A stretch of DNA of 64,000 bases, taken from positions 2,294,001 through 2,358,000 of the forward strand of contig JAFEKR010000007.1 of assembly GCA_019022495.1 (NCBI GenBank), in the 5' to 3' direction. Source of the stretch: Epichloe hybrida. Lineage: Eukaryota; Ascomycota; Sordariomycetes; Hypocreales; Clavicipitaceae. This document shows, piece after piece, positions 23,177-35,207 of this stretch (position 1 is its first letter; each line of letters starts with the position of its first letter). A program made the position numbers and the translations under genes. The notes under the pieces were generated by a model. That model was not told the origin of the DNA and ran no database searches. It saw nothing but the letters and a program-made list of their open reading frames with translations.

Positions 23177-24852
23177 ATGTCGACGTACCAGAATGGCGTG
23201 GCTCCGGCCCGCGCGATTGATGATGACAGTGATGTCGAGGAGGAGGCCCTGGTAGCCGACTACAAAGAGCAAGTCCGATACGAGGACGGCGATGAGCTCA
23301 GCCAGACGACATCACTGACCATGGCGCAACAAACCGACGACATTCAGGCCCGCCTCGTCCAGGCTGCCCAGCCTCTTGACTTTTCAGCACCGCTGGAAGT
23401 CAAGTTCCAGAGCTACGACTCTTACTGCAGCCTGTTTCACTTCATCTTGAACTCAGAGGGACCAGTGGATCTGGAGCCTCCTTCGGTTGGTGCCTCATCT
23501 TTCCGATTTATAGAGTATATGGAGGAATAGGGGTGAAAAGCCCGATTCAGAGAATGATAGGGAGAAGTCATGTGAAGAAATTGAACGAAAGCTAACTTGT
23601 GTCATCACTGTCTAGTACTACTGGGCCTGGGATGTCATTGATGAATTCATCTATCAGTTCAACTCCTTCTCATCATATCGACTGCGAATTGCTCGTCAAG
23701 CATCTAACGAGGAAGAGATTCAGATCCTTCGGGAGAACCCCAACACATGGGGCTCGTACAGCGTTCTCAACGTCCTGTACTCGCTGATCCAGCGATCCCA
23801 GATCACCGAGCAGCTTGCTGCCATGAAGAGAAACGAGGACCCTGCAGCTGTCGCTGGCGAGTATGGGTCGAAGAACCTGTATAAGATGCTGGGTTACTTC
23901 TCCATCATTGGTCTGCTCCGAGTGCACTGCCTGCTGGGAGACTTCAGCCTGGCCCTCAAGACGCTCGACGACATTGAACTTAACAAGAAGGCCATGTTTG
24001 CGCGTGTCATGGCGGCACACTTCACCACGTACTACTACGTGGGATTCTCCTACATGATGATGCACCGCTACGCCGATGCCATCCGCATGTTCAGCCACAT
24101 CCTCATCTACGTGTCGAGGACCAAGAACTTCCAAAAAAATGCGCAGTACGATTCCATCACCAAGAAGAACGAGCAGATGTATGCTCTGATCGCCATTTGC
24201 GTGGCCTTCCAGCCCACGCGATTGGATGACACCATCCACAGCGCCCTTCGTGAGAAGTACGGCGACCAGCTGCTCAGGCTGCAGCGTGGCGGCCCAGAGT
24301 CGCTGCCCATATTCGAGGAGCTCTTCCGAACTGCCTGCCCCAAGTTCATCACCCCCACGCCTCCGGACTTTGACAACCCCGAGTCCAACATTGACCCCAT
24401 GGAGCACCACCTCGCCGTGTTCATGGATGAAGTCAAAACCAACATGTGGAGCCCTACCATCAAGTCATACCTGAGACTCTATACTAGCATGGACCTGAAC
24501 AAGCTGGCTGGCTTCCTCGAGGTCAAGCCCGAGGAGCTGCGATCCTGGCTCCTGGTGACCAAGCAGCGTACCAAGCAGCTGCGATACCAAGACCAAGGTC
24601 TTCTCGATGGCGAGCTGGTCAATGTCAGCGACCTTGACTATGCCTTACAAGGAGTATGTGACCCTGTTGCCTCGCTGCCCCGTTGCCCCGTTGCCCCGTT
24701 TCAACCCATCAACCCATCAACCCATGAACCCATGAACCACAACATTTTGGCTAATACTTGTAACGCAGGACCTCATTCACATCTCGGAAGCCAAGGTTGG
24801 ACGCAAGCTTGTCGACTGGTATCTCCGCAACTTGTCCCGTACATACAATTAA
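23177..24852 (+). CDS. Translation initiation factor 3 subunit L
   Basis: eIF3l is a PCI-domain subunit of the large eIF3 complex that recruits mRNA and Met-tRNA to the 40S ribosome; budding yeast lacks it but filamentous fungi keep it. Exons 23177-23485, 23616-24653 and 24769-24852 give 476 aa. The start was chosen at MSTYQNG because the acidic N-terminus (DDDSDVEEEALVADYKEQV) follows, rather than the longer frame beginning at 23096. Diagnostic segments include YYWAWDVIDEFIYQFNSF, KMLGYFSIIGLLRVHCLLGD, FTTYYYVGFSYMMMHRYADA, and DLIHISEAK…VDWYLRNL. Intron 2 (24654-24768) contains short CCCCGTTG and CCCATCAA tandem repeats. All phases match. No anomaly is seen in the coding part. Confidence 0.95.
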
Positions 24853-27800
24853 AAACACAAAATATGGACAACGAACCTCCGTCTCATAACACGGTGCAAG
24901 GAACTTGAAAAGAAGCTGCTTGGAAGACAAGGAAAAAAATCAAACTCGGTAAATGAGACGAGAACGTTCCCACCCATCACTCCCACAGACACTTGATATT
25001 TCACCGGGAACAGGTCATCATTTGTTGTTGTGTAAGGATGGGGTCCAAGGTGAGGAAAACAAGCCTGGATTATGTTATGTATGCAGGCCATCCCGGTCAA
25101 TTGCATGGCATTGGCGTCTCGTAGTTGGGGATCATGTCTTGCCTGAAGGCATCAAGGAAAAGCTAAGGGGAACGAAGTGGGCAGATGAGGTTGACGCAGG
25201 TCTGTAGAGGGGATAGAAAATATTCGTCTCTGGTCTGGAGCAAGTCTTCTATAATCTAGATGATTGTAAGGAGCAGGTACTATTATGGGTCAATACAAAT
25301 TCACCAATTTTTGAAAGGCCAGCGTTCGAGGCATCCTACGTGAACTTTTCCTTGGCTTTTCCCATCTTGGCGTCTTTATCCACATTTCGACAACTTCAGA
25401 GTTACAGAATCAAAACCAACCCATCACAACCTTTCTTCTCTCTCAGAACCCCCCCCCTTCTCATCCCAATCCATGCTCAACTAGCCGAGCACCACAGCAC
25501 CCGCCTGCCCTCCGCATCCCCCGTCCCGGCCGCGCATCTTGGCCCAGAAAAAAAAAAAGGAAACCAAGGAACAGACATTCCGTGCTGCGCTACGGATTAA
25601 TACATGGTCCATGATATTTTTGGCAACGCGGCTGAATAGGCAGCCACGTGCAGGGCAGGGGTTTGGCGCAGTGTTGCTAGGGGTCGTGAAAAAAAAAAAA
25701 AAACTGCCGCGTTGAGCTGGCCGTTTGCTTCGTACTTTGCTTGGGAATGCCAACGTTGTGAGGGGAAAAGACGTTTAGTTTGGACATGGGTCGGAACGAG
25801 CGGACGAAGTAGACGGACAGTTGGGGCCAAAGGAAGCGATCATCTGATGATTCGATATCTACGGACTACGGAGGCACTGGCTGGCAGATTCACATGATTG
25901 CTGGCGAGGGAAGGAATGCTCATTTCAACAAGCGCAAGCGCAGCAGAGCAATCCTTGTGTGTGGCCACTGGCCGGCGTGCTTGGCAAGTGGATGAAATGA
26001 TGAATGATGAAATGATATGAACAGGGGCTTCCTGGTCTGGCCCCCCCCCCCCTTCCAGCCCTGCTGGCCGTGGCAAGCAGAGATCACGCGGATCTACCCA
26101 TTGCTGAACAAAGCAGCGTGCATACCGCCCCGTCTAATCCGTACATGGGTACATCCATCGGACGTTGTTCCATTTCTTTGTCAGAAGATGCGACGGAGAG
26201 GTAGAAAGACATATTGATAGTTGGACGTGATGAATTGATGACTTGATGCTGACACCGGCAGGACAAGTGGGCATCGATTGAACGAAACGACGGCAGCCCC
26301 CCCCCCACTCCTGGTGGCTCATTAAATTGTACAACATACGGATTACATAGCTAAACGACCCATTGGGCCATTGCTGCTCATTGGTTTGCGGAGCAGTACC
26401 CATATTACGTACATACATACATACATACGTACACATGGCACGCACAGTTCGGCACGTACCGGGGTCACTTTATACACAATCGGTACGGATTAGCGTCATT
26501 GGCTTTCCTGCGTTGGCTACCTATGTACTCGATGCAGCAGTGCGATGTGGTGCGACGGCGGGATTCCTTGAATACATACGGAGTACGGACTAGAAGCGCC
26601 ATATTGTCTTGGCAGTCAGCTTTGGCAGTGAGCTGGGAGGAGGCGAGGCGAGGCCAGGCGCTGCGTCTGCGTCTGCAGAATGAATTCGAGGATAATAGAC
26701 GACAAAGCCTTCGCCAGCCTGACATCGGGGCTCGAGCATCCAAGTGACTTGTTCGTCACTTCCTGCGTCTTGTTGGTCCCGGTACCGTGAGTGCAAACGA
26801 CATGGGTGGCTGTCGCAACTCGCAACGCATTGGGTTGTTGGGTGGAAAACGAACAACCAGACAACACACACCACACAGTTCAGTCATCCCTCACTGTGAC
26901 TGTCATCCCTTCTTTTGCTGAATCAGGTCTGGCCATCAGCCCAGGACCCTCAAAACAGAGTTGACAGGTAAGCTCCCGCCCAAGGTTGCGCCACATCAGA
27001 CTAGCTAGTGGAGAGAAACATGCAACTTTCTTTCTCTCACTTACACCCCATTAACGCGCTCTCTCTCACTCGCCCTTGACTCACACCCGGCCAAAAGTTA
27101 GCATCAGCTGATGAATCTGTGGCTTCTTCCAAGCCTCTACACGTACTGAAGCGACCTCTCTCTCGCGCCGCCCTTGTATTGATTCTGGGTTGACCATAAC
27201 ATAATGCGGAGAAGCGTAATTTTCACTTTCTCACCTCTTCACTCCATTTCCCCTCATTCAATCCTGCGGGTTGCTCCATCGCCGCTTGCACGACAACGAG
27301 TATATTAAATAACCCCAAGTGTTGGTGGCCAGCCAGGGAGGGACAGGCCATCCTTGTTCCTTTTATCGCCCAATCACAAAGCTGACCAGGAGAGGAGAAA
27401 AGGAGGCGACCAGCACCCAGCTTCGGCTCCGTTCTTCTCACGTCACGGTCCGCGCAAGCCGGGCGTTTGGGGTGTCGCTTCTCACGCATATCAGACATAC
27501 ATCATCCGCATTCATTGGCAATTCAAATCCCAGACGACCTGCCCTGCCCTGCCCTGCCCTGACCTGACCGGAGCTCCAGATCAACAAAGTTTGAATTGCG
27601 CCGTCCACGACCTCTGGCAGCGTATCGACTGTTTTACACACAAACCATTGATTTGTTTTTTCCCCCTGGGACAAAGGGGAAGGAAGAGGTTGGAAAAAAA
27701 CAACCAGGCCACGCAGGCCAAGACGGGAACCAACACCAGACACGCAGACGGCAACCCGGCGACTCGACACCACACCGATTCGAGCAGGGTCCCTTGGTAA

Positions 27801-29135
27801 TACTTGATACATACCGATGGGCATACTGTCGCATACATACGGAGTCTGGTAATACGGACTACGGACCACGGACCATTACGTACATACGACGAAATTATCA
27901 TCAGTTGGCCTGACCCGCTTTGGTCCAGAGCTCCTGCCACCGCGCCTTCCTTGTCTGACCTTGGCGTGGTCCAAGCTTCCAGCCAGGCTGAGGGGGGCCC
28001 CGGCATCACCACCAAAGCTCATCCATCACTGACTCACAGAGTCGACAACAGGGACTGTCAGAGGGTGGACAGACAGACTGACTTGACTTGTTGGAGTCGG
28101 ATCTACGCAACCAAGCCAGGTAGCTTGCCGTTTTTGAAGTAGCCAGACAGACGCCTTGCACTGTTGGCTTTTTTTTTTTTTTTTTTTTTTTTACCCCCAT
28201 CTCATGCTTGTTGTTCATCACCATCGTCGTCATCATCCTCATACTTGGCGGCCCGAGTCCCGGACTGGATGTTGCCGTGCAGATCTGGGGGTGAAAAAGT
28301 GAAGTGACATCAGCAAGAGACAAAAAAGGAAGCGCAAATCACCCTTCAAATACCACCGACAACTAACTGCATTGCAACGCTGCTGCATCGTATCGAAGCG
28401 CACAGCCCTTATCCATCTACCACATCGCATCGCATCGCATCGCATCGCATCGCATCGCATCTCCCTCCGGTCGGATCTGCGCATTTGTGCATCTGCTCCC
28501 GTTGCCTCGTCTCTTGTCCAAATCCAGTCCAGTCAAAATCGCATCGCCTCGCATCGCCTCGCATCACCTCGCATCGCACAGCACAAGCAAAACTGGCAGC
28601 CAATCCAGATCGGCCGAAAATTTTCAACTCGGAAGTCATTGACTCCTGCTTCGCTGCACCTTCCCGATTGTGGTCATTTCGTGTCTCCTTGCTCGGCACA
28701 GCCGTGCCGAAAAAGTGAACCAGACCAGAGTGGTCTCGCTGCAGAATTGCTGTCTTTTAGATTGCCTATTTCCTCCCCCCCCAGCAAGACACAAATATTC
28801 CTTTCGTCCTTTTGACCCGTTTTTCCCCTTCTCTTTTTGACCCTGGACAACGTTTCATTCAGATCAACACGCGAAACGACCCGACTGAAACTTGCCTAAC
28901 CTATCCGAGTCTTTCGGTTGTCGACAGAGCCAACAGACAAGATAACAAGGCAAGACTGGACAAGACAGGGCCCCGAGATTCGAATTCGAATTCGAGCTGT
29001 GTTCTTGCTTAATGCTTGCTGGCTGATCGATTGACCTTTTCTCTCACTCTCTTCTTCTTGTTCGTTGTTCATCTTCATCACTGGCCTTCTGTTGCATCCC
29101 GTCCCGTGCTTCTTCTCTGCTCTCTCTAGCCACCA
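24853..29135. other. Gene-poor region and long putative leader of the USP-domain gene
   Basis: About 4.3 kb in which I support no gene. The right 2 kb is pyrimidine-rich, typical of a long fungal promoter or 5' leader for the gene starting at 29136. It contains A/T runs (A14 at ~25690-25703, T24 at 28169-28192), CATA repeats at 26405-26430, a CCCTG array at 27539-27562, ATCGC arrays at 28424-28461 and 28540-28580, and one TACGGAGTA at 26577. ORFs over the arrays are repeat artefacts. Confidence 0.5.
28424..28461. repeat. Pentamer tandem repeat (ATCGC)n with a diverged second array nearby
   Basis: Seven to eight perfect tandem copies of ATCGC. A diverged relative (CGCATCGCCTCGCATC type) lies at 28540-28580. 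Both lie in the putative leader of the USP-domain gene. Confidence 0.9.
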
Positions 29136-32100
29136 ATGCTCACCTTTGCTGGTCGTCCAAAATCTTCCGTGTTTGGCAGCCATCGCACCGAAACTAAAAT
29201 TGGCGACTCGAGTCCCGCGATGGGTCAGGGAGGGGGGGGAGCGTCCCGGCTCAAGAGGCTATCGTGGATCATGCGAACAGCCAAGAGCCCCATCTCGGAC
29301 GTGTTGCCGCTATCGTCGCAGCCATCATCACCCAAGGTTGCACCCCAGGGGCCGCCCGCGCAGACACGGGACAATGCCAAGCTTGATTCGCGCGACTCTC
29401 CGCAGCCAGAACAGGTCAAAGTCCAGTCCAACGCCACGTCCAACGTCAACACCGACATCAGCATCATTGCCAGTGTCAACACGCCAGCGTCAATACCAAC
29501 TGTAAAGACCAATGTCACCGCTGGCGCCAACACCAACACCACCAACACCGACGCCAATGCCGACACCAGCATCGACACCAGCATCGACACCGACATCAAC
29601 GCCAGCAACCCTCAACTCGCCACGGCGGTTGCTATATCAGCATCTTCTTCCGCGGCCACTTCGACGTCCACGTTCGCGCTCGGATCCAACCAGAGCTCCG
29701 ATGCGAGCGTGGAGATTTTGCCGATGGACGATTTTAGAAAATCGTGCATTACCTTCCCCGATGAGCTGCCGAAGCCCGGGCATTCGCCTTCGATCCCAAC
29801 GCCCGTCGATGCCCCATCGGAGAGTTCGTTTGGTCGAAAATCGTCAGTTTCGTCCGTCTCGTTCCGACGCTCGAGGAACCCCTCCATCGATCCCAGTCTC
29901 CACAAGCCAATGTCAAACGGGCCGCACATTCGAGCCGCATCGCCGCCGCCGCAAAGGTAGGGCTACTCCTGTTTCTTCATGTGATGCTTCTTTCTCCCTT
30001 CTAGTTGTATCATGTTTGCTCGTCTCGCGTCCCTTACTACATGACTCGACCTGTCGTTTGTTGCATCGCCCATACTTGCTCGCTGCGGGAAGTCCCGCAT
30101 TTTCGCCCCATGGGTTGGAATTGAAAAGAGAAATAGCCGTGGTGCAGTAACACTCATTATATTATGAGGCAATCCAGGTGCGCAGCTACTGCGACTTATA
30201 CATGATCGCGGGCCCTTGCTCTCTTGTCTCTTCACCTCGGACAGACTCTTTCAGCTCGTCCTGTCGTGCACACCAATTCGGCATTTCCATCCCGAGTCTA
30301 CAGCTGTTTGCAGAAGGTGCTTTCTCAGCACACCGTTCCGTGCAACGATTTCAAGAGTATCCCGGCCCACATGACATTGATTCCTACCTGATGGAGTGGA
30401 GGTTGCGATGGCCTGGCCCAGACTGGCGGGTTGTGAAGCAGACAAGACCGGTTGAAGCGAGCAGCTAGCTAGCAGCAAACTGAGATGACATGTTTCCTCT
30501 TGCCAGCTGAATGCGCGGCTGTCACGAATCTTGATGACCACACCGGCCAGAGATGATGCAAGGCATAATTTTGCCAGCGCAAACGGCTGCACGGCTCGCC
30601 CATCAGTCGAGTTGATTGATGGATTTGATCAGCCGCAAAGGGCGGTTTCCTCCGCTGTCAACATTCGCCCACCTCCTGCCCTGCTGTGCTGACTATGCCC
30701 AATGCATCCAACTGTCCCGCCGCAAGCTGCCGTGCCGCCACCACCACCACTACCATGAGTGAAGGGGGGGGGGGGGCGCGGAGTAAACATTACTCCGTAG
30801 CAACTCATTGCCACACTTTTTGCTTGGGTGAGGGTGGCAGAGTGGCAGAGTGGCAGACAGGGGGTGGGTAGCAAGCTGCCCTTGCCTTGGTCTGCAGGGA
30901 TCTTTCACGGTTGGGAAGTCGCATCCAAAAGTAACTTTTCCTAGTACATAGGTGGAGCCGCAGTTGCAGTCACAGTCATCGTCAGCCAAACTCTTCTTTC
31001 TCATTCTGACCACTCATATGTCTGTCTTGAGGCTGCCTCAGCCTCCTTCTCCCCATCCTCATCCTATTTTTTTTTTCCCACTCTCCACTTCTCTCGTCGC
31101 ATTCATTCCTTCCTCATTCTCTTCTTTCTCTCTCCCTCTCTCTCTCTCTTAATCATTACGCCTTGTTCTGCCCACACCAACGGCGTCGAGGCTGCGTTGC
31201 ACAACACAACGATCCATCCTACCCATCATGGCGACGCTGACGGAGCAACAAAATGACAGATTCCAAAACCACGTTGGTTTCGACAATATGCCCAGCGGCG
31301 AGGCCACGAAGAACAACACATTGTCTCTGACGCTCAACGTCCGACACAAAGGCTATCAAGCTCGGCGACGATCTCGCAGCTTCATGGTCGGCGTGGATGA
31401 GCACTCTTATTCCGACTATGCGATCCAGTGGCTCTTGGATGAGTTGGTGGATGATGGCGACGAGATTATCTGCGTTCGTGTCATCGAGAAGGAAATTCGA
31501 TTCAATGACAAGCAATATCAGGACGACGCACGGAACGTTATGCAGAGCGTACTGGCCAAGAATTGTGCCAATCGCGCCATCAGCTTCGTGCTAGAATATG
31601 CGGTTGGCAAGCTGCATGCAACTTTCCAGAAGCTGGTAGGTGATGCCATATCTTCCATCCATGCTGCAATTTGGCAATTCATGTTTCCAGTGAGAGAGAC
31701 TGACTCGCGACCGTGTTGGCTTGCATGTCATAGATTCAAATGTACCAGCCAGCAATGCTCATTGTTGGTACGAAAGGTCGCTCGTTGGGCGGCATTCAGG
31801 GCCTGGTCAACTCTCGCAACTCCTTCTCCAAATACTGCCTGCAATACTCACCCGTCCCCGTTGTCGTTGTGCGACCGACGGAGAAGCGGATTAAAAAGAA
31901 GGTCAAGCGCGCCAATGACACGACCCGTCAAACGTATCTGTCAATGCTCGCCTCCAACAATGGTCTGCACGAGGCCGATAGCGAGACGAGCAGCACGTAC
32001 GAACTCGAGCCTCAGAACTCCCCAGACGAGGAAGCCCATCAAGTCGCCAAGGTCCTTGGGTTGCCAGCAGCCTTTGACCCAACTATCAAACCACTACGAG

Positions 32101-32414
32101 ATAGTCTGGCCCCCCGATCTCGTCCCTCGAGCCCCGGCCCGGCAGCCAACGGAACCCCCCCACAAAAACTACTTCACAGGTCCCCGGGCAGTGCTGGAGG
32201 AGATACCGAGGAGGAGGAGGAGGAGGACGAGGAGGAGGACGAGGAGGAGGACGAGGAATTTGACGTCGTGGATGGGAGGGATGCCCTCAACCAACAAGAG
32301 AAGCTGGAACAATTGCACAAGATGGAAGTCGGAGAAGCCGCTGCTCTTAAAATGGGCGTCGACGACGAGGAAGAAGAGTCTGACGAAGCTCACTCCACGA
32401 AAGAGGCGTCATAG
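29136..32414 (+). CDS. Universal stress protein (UspA) domain protein with disordered N-terminus
   Basis: A fungal UspA-domain protein of unknown exact role; bacterial UspA proteins bind nucleotides in stress. Exons 29136-29956, 31260-31635 and 31734-32414 sum to 625 aa. Residues 1-273 are Ser/Thr/Asn-rich with Asn-Thr-Asp repeats and end in IRAASPPPQR, which joins in phase to FQNHVGFDNMPSGEATKNN. The USP fold follows: FMVGVDEHSYSDYAIQWLLDEL, EIICVRVIEKE, MLIVGTKGRSLGGIQGL, SFSKYCLQYSPVPVVVVRP (the G-x2-G and S/V nucleotide-loop region). The C-terminus is acidic (poly-Glu/Asp) and ends at TAG 32412-32414. Intron 1 of 1.3 kb is unusually long. The alternative is a separate start at 31228 (MATLTEQQNDRF…, 362 aa) behind a (CT)n belt at 31120-31150. 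Both models are in phase. Confidence 0.8.
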
Positions 32415-32474
32415 AATGCTCCAATTCGTGCAATTTTGGGCTGCAATGACAATGTAGATGACACCTGTTTAAGC

Positions 32475-33230
32475 ATGGACGGATGCAGCGACAGCGCGGC
32501 GCAGAATGGCCAGTCTCCTACCAAACGGCAACGTATCGAGCAAGTCGGCGGCCCAGATGCGTGCCACAAGTTGCCCGCAGACAAATCGAAGGAATCGATT
32601 CATGCCACACGAAGTCCGCAGGACCCGCGAGACAGCAATCTCAAAGATGACGACGAAGACTGGGAGCAGGATTCAGCAGACAACAGTGGACTCTCCTCTC
32701 AGTTACCAGCTTCATTAGGATCCTCCTCTCTGGGATACGAGGAGGATGGAACCCTTGCATTAAGAAGCGCACTAGGTCTCGATGAGTTCAAGGAAATCGA
32801 TCAAAATCGGTTCAGGAATATGCGCGTCGACGTTGCCACAATCGACGAGACAAAGGTGAGCGAAAGCGTGCCTCTTAACGGTTTGCTGTTGCGCCCAGCG
32901 TCTGAGAAATCGTACCCGACGCATATGGACGAGTTTGCAACACTTCAGCGGGCAATATCAGCTCCTCCCGCCTGCTCACGAGGGGACGCACTGTGTCTTT
33001 CCGATGGCAATGGGGACCCTATGGAGGCCGGGTTGCGTCGAAGTCGATTATTTTTGACCCATCTAGGCAAGAGTATTCGAAAGGACGTTCTGGCCGCAGA
33101 CGCAATCCAAAGGCAGCAGGACCTTGCAGCAGAATGCATATTGTCCAGAGATTTCGCACTAACCCCATATGCCCATCAACTTGACAATACGTCACCCACC
33201 GAAGCACGAAAAGATGCTTCTACCGGCTAG
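32475..33230 (+). CDS. Hypothetical protein in the same frame directly after the USP gene
   Basis: An open frame of 251 codons from the ATG at 32475 to TAG at 33228-33230. It begins only 60 bp after the USP stop codon and in the same reading frame; no other stop lies between. The product is acidic to neutral, with TKRQRIEQ near the start, DDDEDWEQDSADNSG, and a helical C-terminal half (RRSRLFLTHLGKSIRKDVLAADAIQRQQDLAAECI). I do not recognise a family. The possibilities are an independent gene with its promoter inside the USP gene, the second cistron of a dicistronic mRNA, or an extension made by readthrough or splicing around the TAG. A GTGAGC…CCCAG pair at 32854-32896 could be an intron but would break the frame, so I kept it as coding. 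Confidence 0.5.
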   Translation: MDGCSDSAAQNGQSPTKRQRIEQVGGPDACHKLPADKSKESIHATRSPQDPRDSNLKDDDEDWEQDSADNSGLSSQLPASLGSSSLGYEEDGTLALRSALGLDEFKEIDQNRFRNMRVDVATIDETKVSESVPLNGLLLRPASEKSYPTHMDEFATLQRAISAPPACSRGDALCLSDGNGDPMEAGLRRSRLFLTHLGKSIRKDVLAADAIQRQQDLAAECILSRDFALTPYAHQLDNTSPTEARKDASTG

Positions 33231-35207
33231 AGACGACGGTTTGGGGTATTCGGTCGATTCTGGCAAAAAAAGTGGTGCAGTTGCTGTGCATGATGGGATT
33301 TTTGTGTGAAAATATTATCAGGAGGAGGGAGATAATCAAAGCGAGTATGATTGCAGAATCACTAGGTAGATGCAGCTTTTGCAATCAAAGCGAGTTGACC
33401 AGCGGCATTTGATGAGTTGTTGTGAAGGGTTGGATTGGAAGATGTCTATGGAGATGCCCCCCGTCGTCGGTCGTCGCAAGTCGTCCCTTGGCGGCTCCAC
33501 TTTGATCATGTACGCCCCCCACCCACTCACTGAGTCACTTGTTGTAATACTCCGTATGTACGGGACGAACGGGACGAACACGTTGTCCTAAACCCACTGT
33601 ACCAGAACCCGAAACTTCCCCATCATCCTGACAGATGCCGCATGCGTGCCTCTCATTGCCCCCGGCCTTTGTTCTCTCTCACCTGCGGCCACCTTTTCCT
33701 CCCCTTGCTTCTCTCCCACGACGAGATGATGAGATGATCGGGCAAAAATGTGGCCGTTTTCGAATTGCAGCTCCCGACTCCGACTCCGGCTCCGACTCCT
33801 GCGCGGTCCGAGAACCCCAACAAGCTCTCGACTCCCAGGCGCTCCTGGCTGGCCCTTGTACCCTTCGCCGCCGCCTTCATTATAGTCGACATACTCGCCG
33901 TCAGACACGTCTTCCCGAGGCTGAGTCGCGCCCACAATGAGCGCGGGGGCCCAAGGGGCTGGAAACGAGGCGGCGCAGCCTGGGCCTTTGGCACGACCAT
34001 CTCGCTCGCTGGCCGTGATGCTCGGCCCTGCTTCATCCTGGAACCTGGGAGAGATGCTGGAGGTCGTGGAGCCAGGAAACCTCGCCCTGCGCGGGGGCCA
34101 AGTCACGGCGCCCCATAGGTCATCTCGGCATCCCTCCTCCTCCGAAGCCATCGGTAACGGGTCTTCTCCAGGGGCGCCCCGAGCCCCGCCTTCGTGGACC
34201 CGCTGGTTCGAGACGTGCTTCCTGCTGGGCAGTGCCGTGACGGCCCCTGGGCATCTGGATGGGGCGCAAGCTGTCGTCGAGGTTGGACCAACGTCGGACG
34301 ACTGGGATGACTATGGGGCGGAAGAGATGGGGGGCCAAAAGGAGGTCGTAGTCTGTTTTGAGCGTTCCTGCCTTGATAGGGCGTTTACTTGTTTGTTGGG
34401 GGGGCTACACGTCTGTGATTTTGCCCAGCGGGTCGCCGCGCAGCAAGTCAAAAGGGGCACGAAACATGGTCAAAGGGAATGAAAAAAAAAAAAACACTTG
34501 GAGTCTCAACTCTCGGAGCCACCCTATTTTTAATCATTGTATTACCATGAACTCAACGAGAAAAGCACCGCAAGAGCACACCCCCCCCCTCCCCGCATCT
34601 TCCCATATTCATCCCGCTACCATCCCTTCCGTCTCAAAGCCTTTCGTCTTTCATGATTCATGTGCAGCATGTATGCGTGACAGAAGACAGCTTGATCGAG
34701 ATGACTGGAAAAAAACAAAAGGACGGAACCAGCCTGAGTGCTCATAGTGTGGACAAACTGACACGGCGTCCTTTTCTTTTCAACGTGACACGGCGTCTGT
34801 ACCTTTTATCAAAAGAAAATGGCATCAGATTCAGGTACATCTTTTCGTTTACATCTTGCATTGCAAAGAAAGAGTACTGGAAAAAAGTGTAAATGGTAGT
34901 CACCCTTCTCCATGCCTCCTGCGCTAGGACCTGTAGAGATCAGAAGAGGCAAAACATGTGAGAGTGGAAGAACGTGAAGCAGGTCTGGATTCCATGGGCG
35001 CTATCTTGCGACGGCATCTATAGGTCGTGAAAAAAAAATAAAAAAACGGAAATGGAAAGGAGAAGAAGAAAAAGAGTACGACGTATAGGAAGAAGAAGGG
35101 GAAAAAAAAAATAAGAAAAGAAAATTTCTACCTGTCGTGTAAATAAAAGAAACCAGAAAAAGAAGACAATTAGACTAGAATGTACAATCTCATTGCTTTT
35201 ATTCTCC
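33231..35207. other. Intergenic region between the hypothetical ORF and eIF4B
   Basis: About 2 kb, with a GC-rich centre (33640-34340) in which long ORFs exist on both strands and compete, so composition rather than selection may keep them open. One plus-strand frame with a membrane-like segment is listed separately. TACTCCGTA occurs at 33548. A/T-rich sequence at 35028-35135 follows the eIF4B stop. Confidence 0.45.
33750..34118 (+). CDS. Possible small single-pass membrane protein
   Basis: A 122-codon plus-strand frame begins MAVFELQLPTPTPAPTPARS and contains one convincing hydrophobic segment, SWLALVPFAAAFIIVDILAV, followed by positive residues. The downstream half is Arg/Gly/Pro-rich and resembles frame-shadow sequence. 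A minus-strand frame (33588-34151) overlaps completely, so at most one is real. No family is recognised and no intron sites are convincing. Confidence 0.25.
   Translation: MAVFELQLPTPTPAPTPARSENPNKLSTPRRSWLALVPFAAAFIIVDILAVRHVFPRLSRAHNERGGPRGWKRGGAAWAFGTTISLAGRDARPCFILEPGRDAGGRGARKPRPARGPSHGAP

Noticed and set aside
28372..28815. 147-codon ORF with HRIAS repeats
   Set aside because: It is a direct translation of the ATCGC pentamer arrays.
32854..32896. GTGAGC … CCCAG intron candidate in the ORF after the USP gene
   Set aside because: Removing 43 nt would break a frame that is otherwise open for over 100 further codons.
33588..34482. Long ORFs on both strands of the GC-rich block
   Set aside because: Mutually overlapping frames in GC-rich DNA with no conserved motif; only the frame with a membrane-like segment was kept, at low confidence.
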